From positions 186,001-250,000 of the forward strand of contig NZ_WHUV01000006.1 of assembly GCF_009380155.1 (NCBI RefSeq): 64,000 bases of DNA, written 5' to 3'. The translations under genes and the position numbers were made by a program. This document shows, piece after piece, positions 49,443 through 58,384 of this stretch. The notes under the pieces are model-generated. The model was given only the letters and a program-made list of their open reading frames with translations, made no database searches and was not told where the DNA came from. This stretch comes from Pseudomonas piscis. Its GTDB lineage: Bacteria > Pseudomonadota > Gammaproteobacteria > Pseudomonadales > Pseudomonadaceae. The stretch's first letter is position 1. The number at the start of each line of letters is the position of its first letter.

Positions 49443-49459
49443 GGCGGCTTCCTTAAATA
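49431..49459 (+). promoter_or_regulatory. sigma70 promoter of bioBFHCD
   Basis: A perfect -35 TTGACA (49431-49436), a 17-base spacer and TAAATA (49454-49459; 3 of 6). BirA at the overlapping operator would exclude RNA polymerase. Confidence 0.65.
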
Positions 49460-49534
49460 TGCCGAACATCCGTGTTGCGGCTGTGGACTTTCCCTGTCCC
49501 GCATCGCCTGCCAAGCATAATCAAGGAACCGCCC

Positions 49535-50590
49535 ATGAGCGCCAGCACCACCGCCACCCTGCGTCATGACTGGACTTTGGCTGAAGTCAAAGCCCTGTTC
49601 ACCCAGCCGTTCAACGACCTGCTGTTCCAGGCGCAGACCGTGCACCGCGCGCATTTCGACGCCAACCGGGTCCAGGTTTCCACCTTGCTGTCGATCAAGA
49701 CTGGCGCCTGCCCGGAAGATTGCAAATATTGTCCGCAGTCCGGTCACTACAACACCGGCCTGGAAAAGGAAAAGCTCCTGGAAGTGCAGAAGGTCCTGGA
49801 AGAGGCCGCCCGGGCCAAGGCCATCGGCTCCACGCGCTTCTGCATGGGCGCGGCCTGGAAGCACCCGTCCGCCAAGGACATGCCCTACGTGCTGGAGATG
49901 GTCAAAGGGGTCAAGGCCATGGGCCTGGAGACCTGCATGACCCTGGGCCGCCTCGACCAGGAGCAGACCGAGGCCCTGGCCCTGGCGGGCCTGGACTACT
50001 ACAACCACAACCTCGATACCTCGCCGGAGTTCTACGGCAACATCATCACCACCCGCACCTACAGCGAGCGCCTGCAGACCCTGGCCTATGTACGCGATGC
50101 CGGGATGAAGATCTGCTCCGGCGGCATCCTGGGCATGGGCGAGTCCCTGGACGATCGTGCCGGCCTGCTGATCCAGTTGGCCAACCTGCCGGAGCATCCG
50201 GAGTCGGTGCCGATCAACATGCTGGTGAAGGTGGCCGGTACGCCGCTGGAGAATGCCGAAGAGGTGGATCCGTTCGATTTCATTCGCATGCTGGCCGTGG
50301 CGCGGATCCTCATGCCCCAGTCCCATGTGCGGCTGTCCGCCGGTCGTGAGGCGATGAACGAGCAGATGCAGGCCCTGGCGTTCTTCGCCGGCGCCAACTC
50401 GATCTTCTACGGCGAAAAACTGCTGACCACCGCCAACCCGCAGGCCGACAAGGACATGCAGCTGTTCGCCCGCCTGGGGATCCAGCCTGAAGCGCGTGAA
50501 GAGCACGCCGACGAAGTGCACCAGGCGGCCATCGAGCAGGCCCTGGTGGAGCACAAGAGCAGCGAGCAGTTCTACAACGCCGCCGTCTGA
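49535..50590 (+). CDS. bioB: Biotin synthase
   Basis: 351 residues. Radical-SAM enzyme inserting sulfur into dethiobiotin to make biotin. The 4Fe-4S motif is GACPEDCKYCPQSG (CxxxCxxC, near residue 62), and the 2Fe-2S cysteines and arginine appear in TRFCMGAAW, METCMTLG, and KICSGGILGMGE. The start at 49535 has AAGGAAC nine bases upstream. First gene of bioBFHCD, under the BirA operator. Confidence 0.96.
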   Translation: MSASTTATLRHDWTLAEVKALFTQPFNDLLFQAQTVHRAHFDANRVQVSTLLSIKTGACPEDCKYCPQSGHYNTGLEKEKLLEVQKVLEEAARAKAIGSTRFCMGAAWKHPSAKDMPYVLEMVKGVKAMGLETCMTLGRLDQEQTEALALAGLDYYNHNLDTSPEFYGNIITTRTYSERLQTLAYVRDAGMKICSGGILGMGESLDDRAGLLIQLANLPEHPESVPINMLVKVAGTPLENAEEVDPFDFIRMLAVARILMPQSHVRLSAGREAMNEQMQALAFFAGANSIFYGEKLLTTANPQADKDMQLFARLGIQPEAREEHADEVHQAAIEQALVEHKSSEQFYNAAV

Positions 50591-50709
50591 CCCCAGGCTG
50601 ACGTCATCCCCGCCGCCGCGGGCGACTCCAGGGCCGCTGAGGATCCCGCAGGGACTTCGGCGCCCGGTCGCCTGCGATGTTGGATTTCTTCCCGATCATC
50701 GAGGCCAGC

Positions 50710-51888
50710 ATGTCTTTTGATCTTTCCGCGCGCCTCGCGGCCCGCCGTGCCGAGCATCTGTATCGCCAGCGCCCCTTGCTCGACAGCCCCCAGGGGCCGC
50801 AAGTGGTGGTCGACGGCCAGCCGCTGCTGGCGTTCTGCAACAACGACTACCTGGGCCTGGCCAGTCATCCACAGGTGATCGAAGCCTGGCGGGCCGGTGC
50901 CAGCCGCTGGGGCGTGGGCGGTGGCGCCTCGCACCTGGTGGTGGGCCATAGCGGTCCGCACCATGCTCTGGAGGAGGCCCTGGCCGAACTCACTGGAAGG
51001 CCCCGGGCCTTGTTGTTCAGCACCGGCTACATGGCCAACCTCGGGGCGGTCACGGCCCTGGTGGGACAGGGCGATACGGTGCTGGAAGACCGTCTCAACC
51101 ATGCTTCGCTGCTGGATGCCGGCCTGCTCAGTGGCGCGCGCTTCAACCGCTATCTGCACAACGATGCGGCCAGCCTGGCCAAGCGCCTGGAGAAGGCTAC
51201 CGGCAATACCCTGGTGGTCACCGACGGCGTATTCAGCATGGATGGCGATGTGGCCGACCTGCCGGCCCTGGCCCGTGAAACCAAGGCCCGAGGCGCCTGG
51301 CTGATGGTCGACGACGCCCACGGCTTCGGCCCCCTGGGTGCCAATGGCGCAGGGCTGGTGGAGCATTTCGGCCTGAGCCTGGATGAAGTACCGGTGCTGG
51401 TGGGTACCCTGGGCAAGGCTTTCGGTACGGCTGGCGCCTTCGTCGCCGGCAGCGAGGAGTTGATCGAGAGCCTGATCCAGTTCGCAAGGCCCTATATCTA
51501 CACCACCAGCCAGCCACCGGCGTTGGCCTGCGCCACCTTGAAAAGCCTGGAGCTGCTGCGCAGCGAGCACTGGCGGCGCGAGCACCTGGCGAGCCTGGTC
51601 CGCCAGTTCCGCCGGGGCGCCGAGCAGATCGGCCTGGAGCTGATGGACAGCTTCACCCCGATCCAGCCGATCCTGGTCGGCGACAGTGCGCGAGCCATGG
51701 CGCTGTCGCAGAAACTGCGCGAGCGCGGGATCCTGGTCACCGCCATTCGCCCGCCGACGGTGCCGGCCGGCAGTGCCCGGTTGCGGGTGACGCTGTCTGC
51801 CGCCCACAGCGAGAGCCAGGTGCAGCTATTGTTAGACGCATTGGCCGATTGTCACGGTGAACTGCAAGTGGAGCCGAGCCATGCGTGA
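50710..51888 (+). CDS. bioF: 8-amino-7-oxononanoate synthase
   Basis: 392 residues, PLP-dependent alpha-oxoamine synthase. PLP lysine K236 lies in VLVGTLGKAFGTAGAFVAGS; other blocks are LAFCNNDYLGLASHPQV, GGGASHLVVGHSGPHHALE and WLMVDDAHGFGPLGANG. It condenses pimeloyl-ACP with alanine. The ATG at 50710 follows GAGGCCAGC and gives the expected MSFDLSARLAARR; an in-frame ATG eleven codons upstream is less likely. Its last codons overlap the bioH start. Confidence 0.95.
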   Translation: MSFDLSARLAARRAEHLYRQRPLLDSPQGPQVVVDGQPLLAFCNNDYLGLASHPQVIEAWRAGASRWGVGGGASHLVVGHSGPHHALEEALAELTGRPRALLFSTGYMANLGAVTALVGQGDTVLEDRLNHASLLDAGLLSGARFNRYLHNDAASLAKRLEKATGNTLVVTDGVFSMDGDVADLPALARETKARGAWLMVDDAHGFGPLGANGAGLVEHFGLSLDEVPVLVGTLGKAFGTAGAFVAGSEELIESLIQFARPYIYTTSQPPALACATLKSLELLRSEHWRREHLASLVRQFRRGAEQIGLELMDSFTPIQPILVGDSARAMALSQKLRERGILVTAIRPPTVPAGSARLRVTLSAAHSESQVQLLLDALADCHGELQVEPSHA

Positions 51889-52612
51889 TCGACTGATCCT
51901 GTTGCCCGGCTGGGGGCTGGGCGTGTCGCCCCTGGAGCCCCTGGCTGCAGCGTTGCAGGGGCTGGACCAGCACCTGCGGGTACAGGTCCAGCCGTTGCCG
52001 GAACTGATGTCCAGCGACCCGGACGATTGGCTGGATGAACTGGACGACGCGCTGCCGGACGATGCCTGGCTGGGTGGCTGGTCCCTGGGCGGGATGCTGG
52101 CCTCGGCGCTGGCGGCCCGTCGTGGTGAACGGTGCTGCGGGCTGCTGACCCTGGCCAGCAATCCCTGCTTCGTCGCCCATGCGCAGTGGCCGAGCGCCAT
52201 GGCCCAAGACACCTTCGCCGCCTTCCTGGCGGGCTGTGCCGCCGACCCGCAAGGCACCCTCAAGCGTTTCTCGTTGCTCTGTGCCCAGGGCGCCCTCGAC
52301 CATCGCGGCTTGTCCCGGGCGTTGTCGGGGGGCGCGCCGGTGTCCCGGCCACAGGTGTTGCTGGCGGGTCTTGAATTGTTGGCGCGGCTCGATACCCGCG
52401 AGGCCTTGCAAGGTTTTCGTGGGCCTCAGTTGCACCTGTTCGCCGGGCTCGATGGCCTGGTACCGGCTGAAACGGCCGCCGAGTTGCTGGCGTTGTTGCC
52501 GGATGTGGAAGTTGGCCTGATCGAACAGGCCAGCCACGGTTTTCTTCTGGAGGCCCCCCATGGAGTGGCGGGTGCGATCCAGGCGTTCTTGCATGAGTCC
52601 GGTGATGACTGA
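51881..52612 (+). CDS. bioH: Pimeloyl-ACP methyl ester carboxylesterase BioH
   Basis: 243 residues with an alpha/beta-hydrolase fold: nucleophile S68 in GWSLGGMLASALA, oxyanion region ILLPGWGLG, and the C-terminal histidine in IEQASHGFLLEAP. It removes the methyl ester from pimeloyl-ACP and ends the BioC-initiated fatty-acid-like elongation. It overlaps bioF by eight bases and bioC by eight bases, so the four genes are coupled. A GTG 24 bases upstream lies inside bioF and is not needed. Confidence 0.93.
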   Translation: MRDRLILLPGWGLGVSPLEPLAAALQGLDQHLRVQVQPLPELMSSDPDDWLDELDDALPDDAWLGGWSLGGMLASALAARRGERCCGLLTLASNPCFVAHAQWPSAMAQDTFAAFLAGCAADPQGTLKRFSLLCAQGALDHRGLSRALSGGAPVSRPQVLLAGLELLARLDTREALQGFRGPQLHLFAGLDGLVPAETAAELLALLPDVEVGLIEQASHGFLLEAPHGVAGAIQAFLHESGDD

Positions 52613-53417
52613 TCTGTCTATTCCTGTGCTGGCCACCGGCTTGCCTGACAAGCGCCAGGTGGCGGCTTCGTTTTCCCGCGCAGCGGCCAGCTACGACAGC
52701 GTGGCCGAGTTGCAGCGGGCGGTTGGCCAGCAGTTGCTGAGCCGCCTGCCTGCTGACTGGACCCCCGGACGCTGGCTCGACCTGGGCTGCGGCACCGGGC
52801 ATTTCAGCCGGGCGCTGGGGGAGCGGTTCGCGGGTAGCCAGGGCCTGGCCGTGGATATCGCTGAAGGCATGCTCCAGCACGCACGGCCCCTGGGTGGTGC
52901 CGAGTACTTCATTGCCGGGGACGCCGAGCGCCTGCCATTGCAGGCGGCCAGTTGCGAGTTGATCTTCTCCAGCCTGGCGGTGCAGTGGTGCGCCGATTTT
53001 GCCGCAGTGCTCAGCGAGGCCCGGCGGGTGCTCAAGCCTGGCGGCGTCCTGGCGTTCGCCAGCTTGTGCGTGGGGACCCTGCAGGAGCTGCGCGACAGCT
53101 GGGGGCAGGTGGACGGGCAGGTGCACGTCAACCGCTTCCGTGCTTTCGAGCGCTATGGCCAGTTGTGCGATGCCAGTGGCTTGCGGGTGCGTAGCCTGGA
53201 GCGGGTGCCCCATGTCCTGCATTACCCGGATGTGCGCAGCCTGACCCACGAACTCAAGGCCCTGGGGGCGCACAACCTCAACCCTGGCCGTCCTGGTGGT
53301 TTGACCGGACGGGCGCGCATCGCCGGATTGATCGCCGCCTACGAGGGCTTTCGCCAGGCCAAGGGGCTGCCGGCGACTTACCAGGTAGTCCATGCCGTAT
53401 TGGAGAAACCACTATGA
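52605..53417 (+). CDS. bioC: Malonyl-ACP O-methyltransferase BioC
   Basis: 270 residues. SAM-binding motif I is WLDLGCGTGHFSRALGE (about residues 53-69); other BioC blocks are VAASFSRAAASYDSVAELQRAVGQQLL, FIAGDAERLPLQAASCELIFSSLAVQWCADF and RVLKPGGVLAFASL. It methylates malonyl-ACP to begin pimelate synthesis. The start at 52605 overlaps the end of bioH; starts up to 15 codons earlier fall within bioH. bioD overlaps it by four bases. Confidence 0.95.
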   Translation: MTDLSIPVLATGLPDKRQVAASFSRAAASYDSVAELQRAVGQQLLSRLPADWTPGRWLDLGCGTGHFSRALGERFAGSQGLAVDIAEGMLQHARPLGGAEYFIAGDAERLPLQAASCELIFSSLAVQWCADFAAVLSEARRVLKPGGVLAFASLCVGTLQELRDSWGQVDGQVHVNRFRAFERYGQLCDASGLRVRSLERVPHVLHYPDVRSLTHELKALGAHNLNPGRPGGLTGRARIAGLIAAYEGFRQAKGLPATYQVVHAVLEKPL

Positions 53418-54094
53418 GTCCGGCCTATTTCATCACCGGCACCGACACCGAGGTGGGCAAGACCACCATCGCTGCCGGCTTGCTGCATGCCGCGCGACTG
53501 GCCGGGCTGAGCACGGCGGCGGGCAAGCCGGTGGCGTCCGGTTGCGAGTTGACGGCCAAGGGCTTGCGCAACGCCGATGCCTTGGCGTTGCAAGCGCAGG
53601 CGTCGTTGCCGCTGAGTTATGAAGAGGTCAATCCGCTCGCCTTCGAGCCGGCGATCGCTCCACACCTGGCCGCACGCGAGGCGGGCGTGGCACTGACGGT
53701 GCAGTCGCTGTTGCTGCCCATGCGCCACGTCCTGGCCAAGGGGGCGGATTTCACCCTGATCGAAGGCGCGGGTGGCTGGCGCGTGCCCCTGGCGGGCCAG
53801 GATAATCTCTCGGACCTGGCCATGGCCCTGGGGCTGCCGGTGATCCTGGTGGTGGGCGTGCGGCTGGGGTGCATCAACCATGCCTTGCTGACTGCCGAAG
53901 CCATTGCCCGGGACGGTCTGCAACTGGCCGGTTGGGTGGCCAACATCGTCGATCCGCAGACCTCTCGTCTGGAAGAGAACCTGGCGACCCTGGCCGAGCG
54001 CCTTCCCGCGCCGTGCCTGGGCAGGGTGCCCCGGCTCAGGCTGGCTGGGGCCGCGGCGGTGGCCGAACACCTGCAATTGGACTTGCTGGACTAG
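53414..54094 (+). CDS. bioD: Dethiobiotin synthetase
   Basis: 226 residues. The P-loop GTDTEVGKTTIAAGLL is at residues 8-23; the substrate loop KPVASGC and the IEGAGGWRVPL motif are present. It closes the ureido ring of dethiobiotin from 7,8-diaminopelargonate, CO2 and ATP. bioA is absent from this cluster, as in other pseudomonads. It is the last bio gene, 107 bases ahead of a small hypothetical gene. Confidence 0.95.
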   Translation: MSPAYFITGTDTEVGKTTIAAGLLHAARLAGLSTAAGKPVASGCELTAKGLRNADALALQAQASLPLSYEEVNPLAFEPAIAPHLAAREAGVALTVQSLLLPMRHVLAKGADFTLIEGAGGWRVPLAGQDNLSDLAMALGLPVILVVGVRLGCINHALLTAEAIARDGLQLAGWVANIVDPQTSRLEENLATLAERLPAPCLGRVPRLRLAGAAAVAEHLQLDLLD

Positions 54095-54201
54095 ATTTTG
54101 CCTATGACAGGGCAGATGGCCATTAGTGTTTTTGACGGGTGTTTTCTTGACGGGTCTGCTTCAATTGGCAACGTCATCCATTTTCCAGGTCGAGTCATCC
54201 C

Positions 54202-54498
54202 ATGGAAATTTCCGGGAACAGCGCTTACTACGCCGGGCTGAACGCGATTCAGACCGGGCAGAACCGGGTCGATCAAGCCGCTGGCCAGATCGCCAGCACC
54301 GCCGTCGAGCGTTCCGCCAGCAGCCAGTCGTCGGAGCTCCAGGTCAATCGCCTGCGTGGCGTGGACCGCAGCCAGGAGTCGGACGTGGCCAGCAGTGTGG
54401 TGGAAATGTCCGCCGGCAAGTTCCAGGTCGAACTGGGCGTCAAGGTCGCCAAGGCCTCGGATGAAGCCCTGGGTACGCTGATCGACACCTACGCCTGA
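54202..54498 (+). CDS. 98-residue hypothetical protein downstream of bioD
   Basis: Helical protein; MEISGNSAYYAGLNAIQTGQNRVDQAAGQIASTAV resembles the N-terminal helix of flagellar rod/hook proteins, and EMSAGKFQVELGVKVAKASDEALGTLID resembles their C-terminal helix. It lacks a full rod protein between them. A homologue occupies the same place (PA0505) in P. aeruginosa. No function is assigned. A strong terminator follows. Confidence 0.7.
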   Translation: MEISGNSAYYAGLNAIQTGQNRVDQAAGQIASTAVERSASSQSSELQVNRLRGVDRSQESDVASSVVEMSAGKFQVELGVKVAKASDEALGTLIDTYA

Positions 54499-54514
54499 TC
54501 GTCTTTTCGTTGAA

Positions 54515-54547
54515 GCCCGGCCCCCGTTTTCGGGGGCCGGGCTTTTT
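54515..54547 (+). terminator. Terminator at the end of the bio region
   Basis: GCCCGGCCCCCG (54515-54526), loop TTTT, CGGGGGCCGGGC (54531-54542), then TTTTT. A 12-bp perfect stem. Confidence 0.93.
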
Positions 54548-54692
54548 CATGCCTGCCTTTATGCCATTTCCTCGGCTGATTTCCCTCGCTGACTGATTGC
54601 CGGCGACCCGGCTTCTACACTTCATGGCAGTGCCGTGGGCTTTGGCCTGCGCGGGTGTTACATGCCGATGACGAAAGGTATTTGTCCGACGC

Positions 54693-54721
54693 TTGACAAG
54701 ATTTAGGCGTAAACGTATGTT
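54693..54721 (+). promoter_or_regulatory. sigma70 promoter of the first acyl-CoA dehydrogenase gene
   Basis: TTGACA (54693-54698), 17-base spacer, TATGTT (54716-54721; 4 of 6). The start of transcription would fall near 54728, inside the PsrA-type palindrome. Confidence 0.7.
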
Positions 54722-54722
54722 T

Positions 54723-54736
54723 CAAACAACTGTTTG
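54723..54736. promoter_or_regulatory. PsrA operator
   Basis: CAAACAACTGTTTG fits the [C/G]AAAC-N2-4-GTTT[G/C] motif of PsrA exactly. It sits immediately after the -10, so PsrA would repress until long-chain fatty acids release it. Confidence 0.75.
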
Positions 54737-54797
54737 ACCGCTATAAAAACTCAACGCGGTTGTTCATTCCCGGTTACATCAGCAGAGGTTTATCGCT

Positions 54798-56603
54798 ATG
54801 CCTGACTACAAGGCCCCCTTGCGTGATATTCGCTTCGTTCGTGACGAGCTGCTTGGTTATGAGGCGCACTATCAGAGCCTCCCGGCTTGCCAGGACGCCA
54901 CTCCGGACATGGTTGACGCCATTCTCGAGGAAGGTGCGAAGTTTTGTGAGCAGGTGCTGGCGCCGCTGAACCGTGTAGGCGACCTGGAAGGTTGCACCTG
55001 GGGTGAATCCGGCGTTAAGACCCCAACCGGCTTCAAGGAAGCCTACAAGCAGTTCGTCGAAGGCGGCTGGCCAAGCCTGGCCCACGATGTCGAGCACGGC
55101 GGTCAGGGCCTGCCTGAGTCGCTGGGCCTGGCTGTCAGCGAAATGGTCGGCGAGGCCAACTGGTCGTGGGGCATGTACCCAGGCCTGTCCCATGGCGCGA
55201 TGAACACCATTTCCGCCCACGGTACGCCTGAGCAGCAAGATGCCTACCTGACCAAGCTGGTGACTGGCGAGTGGACCGGCACCATGTGCCTGACCGAGCC
55301 ACATTGCGGCACCGACCTGGGCATGCTGCGCACCAAGGCCGAGCCTCAGGCCGACGGTTCCTACAAAGTCACCGGCACCAAGATCTTCATCTCCGCCGGT
55401 GAACACGACATGGCCGACAACATCGTCCACATCGTGCTGGCCCGCCTGCCGGACGCTCCGGCCGGTACCAAGGGTATCTCGCTGTTCATCGTGCCCAAGT
55501 TCCTGCCCAACGCCGATGGCTCTGTCGGCCAGCGCAACGCGGTGAGCTGCGGTTCCCTCGAGCACAAGATGGGTATCCACGGCAACGCCACCTGCGTGAT
55601 GAACTTCGACGCGGCCACCGGTTTCCTGATCGGCCCGGCGAACAAGGGCCTGAACTGCATGTTCACCTTCATGAACACCGCTCGCCTGGGTACCGCGCTG
55701 CAAGGCCTGGCCCACGCCGAGATCGGTTTCCAGGGTGGCCTGAAATACGCTCGCGACCGCCTGCAAATGCGCTCGCTGACCGGCCCGAAAGCGCCAGACA
55801 AGGCTGCCGATCCGATCATCGTGCACCCGGACGTGCGTCGCATGCTGCTGACCATGAAGGCGTTCGCCGAAGGCAACCGCGCCATGGTCTACTTCACCGC
55901 CAAGCAGGTGGACATCGTCAAGTACGGTGTGGATGAAGAAGAGAAGAAGAAGGCCGACGCACTGCTGGCCTTCATGACCCCGATCGCCAAGGCCTTCATG
56001 ACCGAGGTCGGCTTCGAGTCCGCCAACCACGGCGTGCAGATCTACGGTGGCCACGGCTTCATCGCCGAGTGGGGCATGGAGCAGAACGTTCGCGACAGCC
56101 GTATCTCGATGCTGTACGAAGGCACCACCGGCATCCAGGCCCTGGACCTCCTGGGTCGCAAGGTGCTGATGACCCAGGGCGAAGCGCTGAAGGGCTTCAC
56201 CAAGATCGTCCACAAGTTCTGCCAGAACAACGAAGGCAACGAGGCCGTGAAGGAGTTCGTGGCACCGCTGGCGGCACTGAACAAGGAATGGGGCGAACTG
56301 ACCATGAAAGTGGGCATGGCCGCGATGAAAGACCGCGAGGAAGTCGGTGCCGCTTCGGTGGACTACCTGATGTACTCCGGCTACGCCTGCCTGGCCTACT
56401 TCTGGGCCGACATGGCACGCCTGGCAGCCGAGAAGCTGGCCGCCGGCACCACCGAAGAGGCCTTCTACACCGCCAAGCTGCAGACCGCGCGCTTCTACTT
56501 CCAGCGCATCCTGCCGCGTACCCGTACCCATGTTGCCACCATGCTGTCGGGCGCCAACAACCTGATGGACATGAAGGAAGAGGATTTCGGCCTGGCTTAC
56601 TAA
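54798..56603 (+). CDS. Acyl-CoA dehydrogenase, FadE-type (PA0506-like)
   Basis: 601 residues, the larger bacterial class with an extra C-terminal domain. Family blocks are TMCLTEPHCGTDLGMLRTKA (FAD and substrate loop), GTKIFISAGEHDM, YGGHGFIAEWGMEQNVRDSRISMLYEGTTGIQALDLLGRK; E441 in YEGT is the predicted catalytic base. It performs the first step of beta-oxidation, passing electrons to ETF. In P. aeruginosa the homologue is FadE1, active on long chains. The start follows AGCAGAGG. A PsrA operator and promoter lie 60-105 bases upstream. Confidence 0.93.
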   Translation: MPDYKAPLRDIRFVRDELLGYEAHYQSLPACQDATPDMVDAILEEGAKFCEQVLAPLNRVGDLEGCTWGESGVKTPTGFKEAYKQFVEGGWPSLAHDVEHGGQGLPESLGLAVSEMVGEANWSWGMYPGLSHGAMNTISAHGTPEQQDAYLTKLVTGEWTGTMCLTEPHCGTDLGMLRTKAEPQADGSYKVTGTKIFISAGEHDMADNIVHIVLARLPDAPAGTKGISLFIVPKFLPNADGSVGQRNAVSCGSLEHKMGIHGNATCVMNFDAATGFLIGPANKGLNCMFTFMNTARLGTALQGLAHAEIGFQGGLKYARDRLQMRSLTGPKAPDKAADPIIVHPDVRRMLLTMKAFAEGNRAMVYFTAKQVDIVKYGVDEEEKKKADALLAFMTPIAKAFMTEVGFESANHGVQIYGGHGFIAEWGMEQNVRDSRISMLYEGTTGIQALDLLGRKVLMTQGEALKGFTKIVHKFCQNNEGNEAVKEFVAPLAALNKEWGELTMKVGMAAMKDREEVGAASVDYLMYSGYACLAYFWADMARLAAEKLAAGTTEEAFYTAKLQTARFYFQRILPRTRTHVATMLSGANNLMDMKEEDFGLAY

Positions 56604-56624
56604 GCCCGTCCGGCTCCACTGCGA

Positions 56625-56658
56625 AGCCGCTCGCCCCCTCGGGACGAGCGGCTTTTTT
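56625..56658 (+). terminator. Terminator after the first acyl-CoA dehydrogenase
   Basis: AGCCGCTCG (56625-56633), 11-base loop, CGAGCGGCT (56645-56653), then a six-T run (56653-56658). Confidence 0.88.
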
Positions 56659-56822
56659 GCATCTGCGGACCGTCGGTAAAAATTCCCGACTAAAACGCTA
56701 AGCTGAAGCGATTCCCTGCCGTTACAGAGGTGGCAATGTGACGCCTGTCACATCGCATGTGCTTAACTTCTTCAATGAAGGCACAATGCCATCTACTGAT
56801 AAGCCGGGTTGGAGTTTTACCC

Positions 56823-58115
56823 TTGCCGCGTTCTTCCGCTGTACGTTTCAGTCACTTTCTTCCGTCTTTACTGCTTCTGCTTGCTGGGCTGGCGGCCGCC
56901 TACGTCAAGGATCTCAACGTATTCTTCACTTCGCTGTTCAACGTGTTGCCGACCCTGGTGCTGTTGCTCGGCGGGGCGTATTGCGCCGTGTATCGACGCC
57001 AGCGCGAGCTGTTCCTGATGGTCACGGTGTATATCGCCTACTTCCTGCTGGATACCCAGACCGACTTCTACCGTGACAATGGCCGGGTTCGTGAGGATGC
57101 CGCGGTGGTGTTCCACCTGTGTTGCCTGTTGCTGCCCTTGCTGTTCGGTTTGTTCGCCGCCTGGCAGGAGCGCACGCACCTGTTCCAGGACATGGTGGCA
57201 CGCTTCGCCGTGCTGCTCGCCTTCGGCAGCGTGGCCCTGGGCCTGGAGCAGAGTTATCCCCAGGCGCTGCTGGCGTGGCTGGCGGAGATCCGCTGGCCAG
57301 CCCTGCATGGCAGCTGGATGAGCCTGATCCAGTTGTCCTATCCGGTGTTCCTTGCGGCCTTCCTGCTGTTGGCGATCCAGTACTGGCGCAGCCCGCGCCC
57401 CTTGCATGCGGCGCAGTTGGTGGGCTTGCTCGGGCTGTTCTGGATGTTGCCCAAGACCTTCATCTTGCCCTTCACGTTGAACATCATGTGCAGCCAGGTG
57501 ATGTTGATGATCGCCGCCGCGGTGGCCCACGAGGCCTACCAGATGGCCTTTCGCGATGAGCTGACCGGGCTGCCGGGGCGCCGTGCCCTGAACGAACGCA
57601 TGCAGCGACTGGGACGCAACTACGTACTGGCCATGACCGACGTCGATCACTTCAAGAAATTCAACGACACCCATGGTCACGACGTTGGCGATCAGGTGCT
57701 GCGCCTGGTGGCCAGCAAGTTGTCGAAGGTCACCGGTGGCGGTCGCGCCTACCGTTATGGCGGTGAAGAGTTCGCCGTGGTGTTCGCCGGCAAGAGCCTG
57801 GACGAATGCATGCCGCACCTGGAGATGATCCGCGAGATCATCGCCGGCTATAACATCCAGTTGCGCAACCAGGAAAACCGCCCCCAGGACGACCAGCAGG
57901 GGCGCCAGCGGCGCGGGGCGGTCGGTGCTTCCAGCGTGTCGGTGACCATCAGTATCGGTGTCGCCGAGCGGTTGATGGAGCACCGTACTCCCGAGGAAGT
58001 GCTCAAGTCAGCCGACCAGGCGCTCTACAGCGCCAAGGGCGCGGGGCGCAACTGTGTCATGGCCTTCGGGCAGAACCGCCGTGGTGCGGTGCGGATGGAC
58101 ACCGCGGCAGGCTGA
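56823..58115 (+). CDS. Membrane-bound diguanylate cyclase
   Basis: 430 residues from a TTG at 56823. About seven N-terminal membrane helices (FLPSLLLLLAGLAAAY through QVMLMIAAAVAHEAY) are followed by a GGDEF domain (RDELTGLPGRRALNERM ... DVDHFKKFNDTHGHDVGDQVLRLV, RYGGEEFAVVFAG). The GGEEF catalytic motif is intact; no RxxD inhibitory site precedes it. A 15-residue Gln/Arg-rich insertion (ENRPQDDQQGRQRRG) interrupts the domain. TTG is favoured because GGAG at 56811-56814 is eight bases upstream; ATGs at 56775 and earlier have no site. Confidence 0.9.
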   Translation: MPRSSAVRFSHFLPSLLLLLAGLAAAYVKDLNVFFTSLFNVLPTLVLLLGGAYCAVYRRQRELFLMVTVYIAYFLLDTQTDFYRDNGRVREDAAVVFHLCCLLLPLLFGLFAAWQERTHLFQDMVARFAVLLAFGSVALGLEQSYPQALLAWLAEIRWPALHGSWMSLIQLSYPVFLAAFLLLAIQYWRSPRPLHAAQLVGLLGLFWMLPKTFILPFTLNIMCSQVMLMIAAAVAHEAYQMAFRDELTGLPGRRALNERMQRLGRNYVLAMTDVDHFKKFNDTHGHDVGDQVLRLVASKLSKVTGGGRAYRYGGEEFAVVFAGKSLDECMPHLEMIREIIAGYNIQLRNQENRPQDDQQGRQRRGAVGASSVSVTISIGVAERLMEHRTPEEVLKSADQALYSAKGAGRNCVMAFGQNRRGAVRMDTAAG

Positions 58116-58164
58116 CTGATGGCGACGCATTCAGCGTCCGCAGGGTGATTGGTAGGCCCCGGTG

Positions 58165-58195
58165 CCGACAGTAGGTTGCAACGACCTGCTGTCGG
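58165..58195. repeat. 12-bp hairpin
   Basis: CCGACAGTAGGT (58165-58176), loop TGCAACG, ACCTGCTGTCGG (58184-58195), with one T-G mismatch. No T-run follows. Confidence 0.7.
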
Positions 58196-58364
58196 GGCGT
58201 CGCCATGGCTCAGGGCCAAGCGCTTTCGCGCGTTTCTACTCGATGACTTTTTGCCAGCGGCTCTGCCTGGGCGCGAGGCTGCCCGTGGATGTTTTCACCT
58301 GCCCACGGCTAACTGCCGGCAGAGCGTCTGGCCCAGCGGACAAACGGGCGTATTCCCGGCAAGG

Positions 58365-58384
58365 CCCGCCCTTGGCGGGTTTTT
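58365..58384 (+). terminator. Orphan terminator upstream of the second acyl-CoA dehydrogenase
   Basis: CCCGCC (58365-58370), loop CTT, GGCGGG (58374-58379), then TTTTT. Confidence 0.75.
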
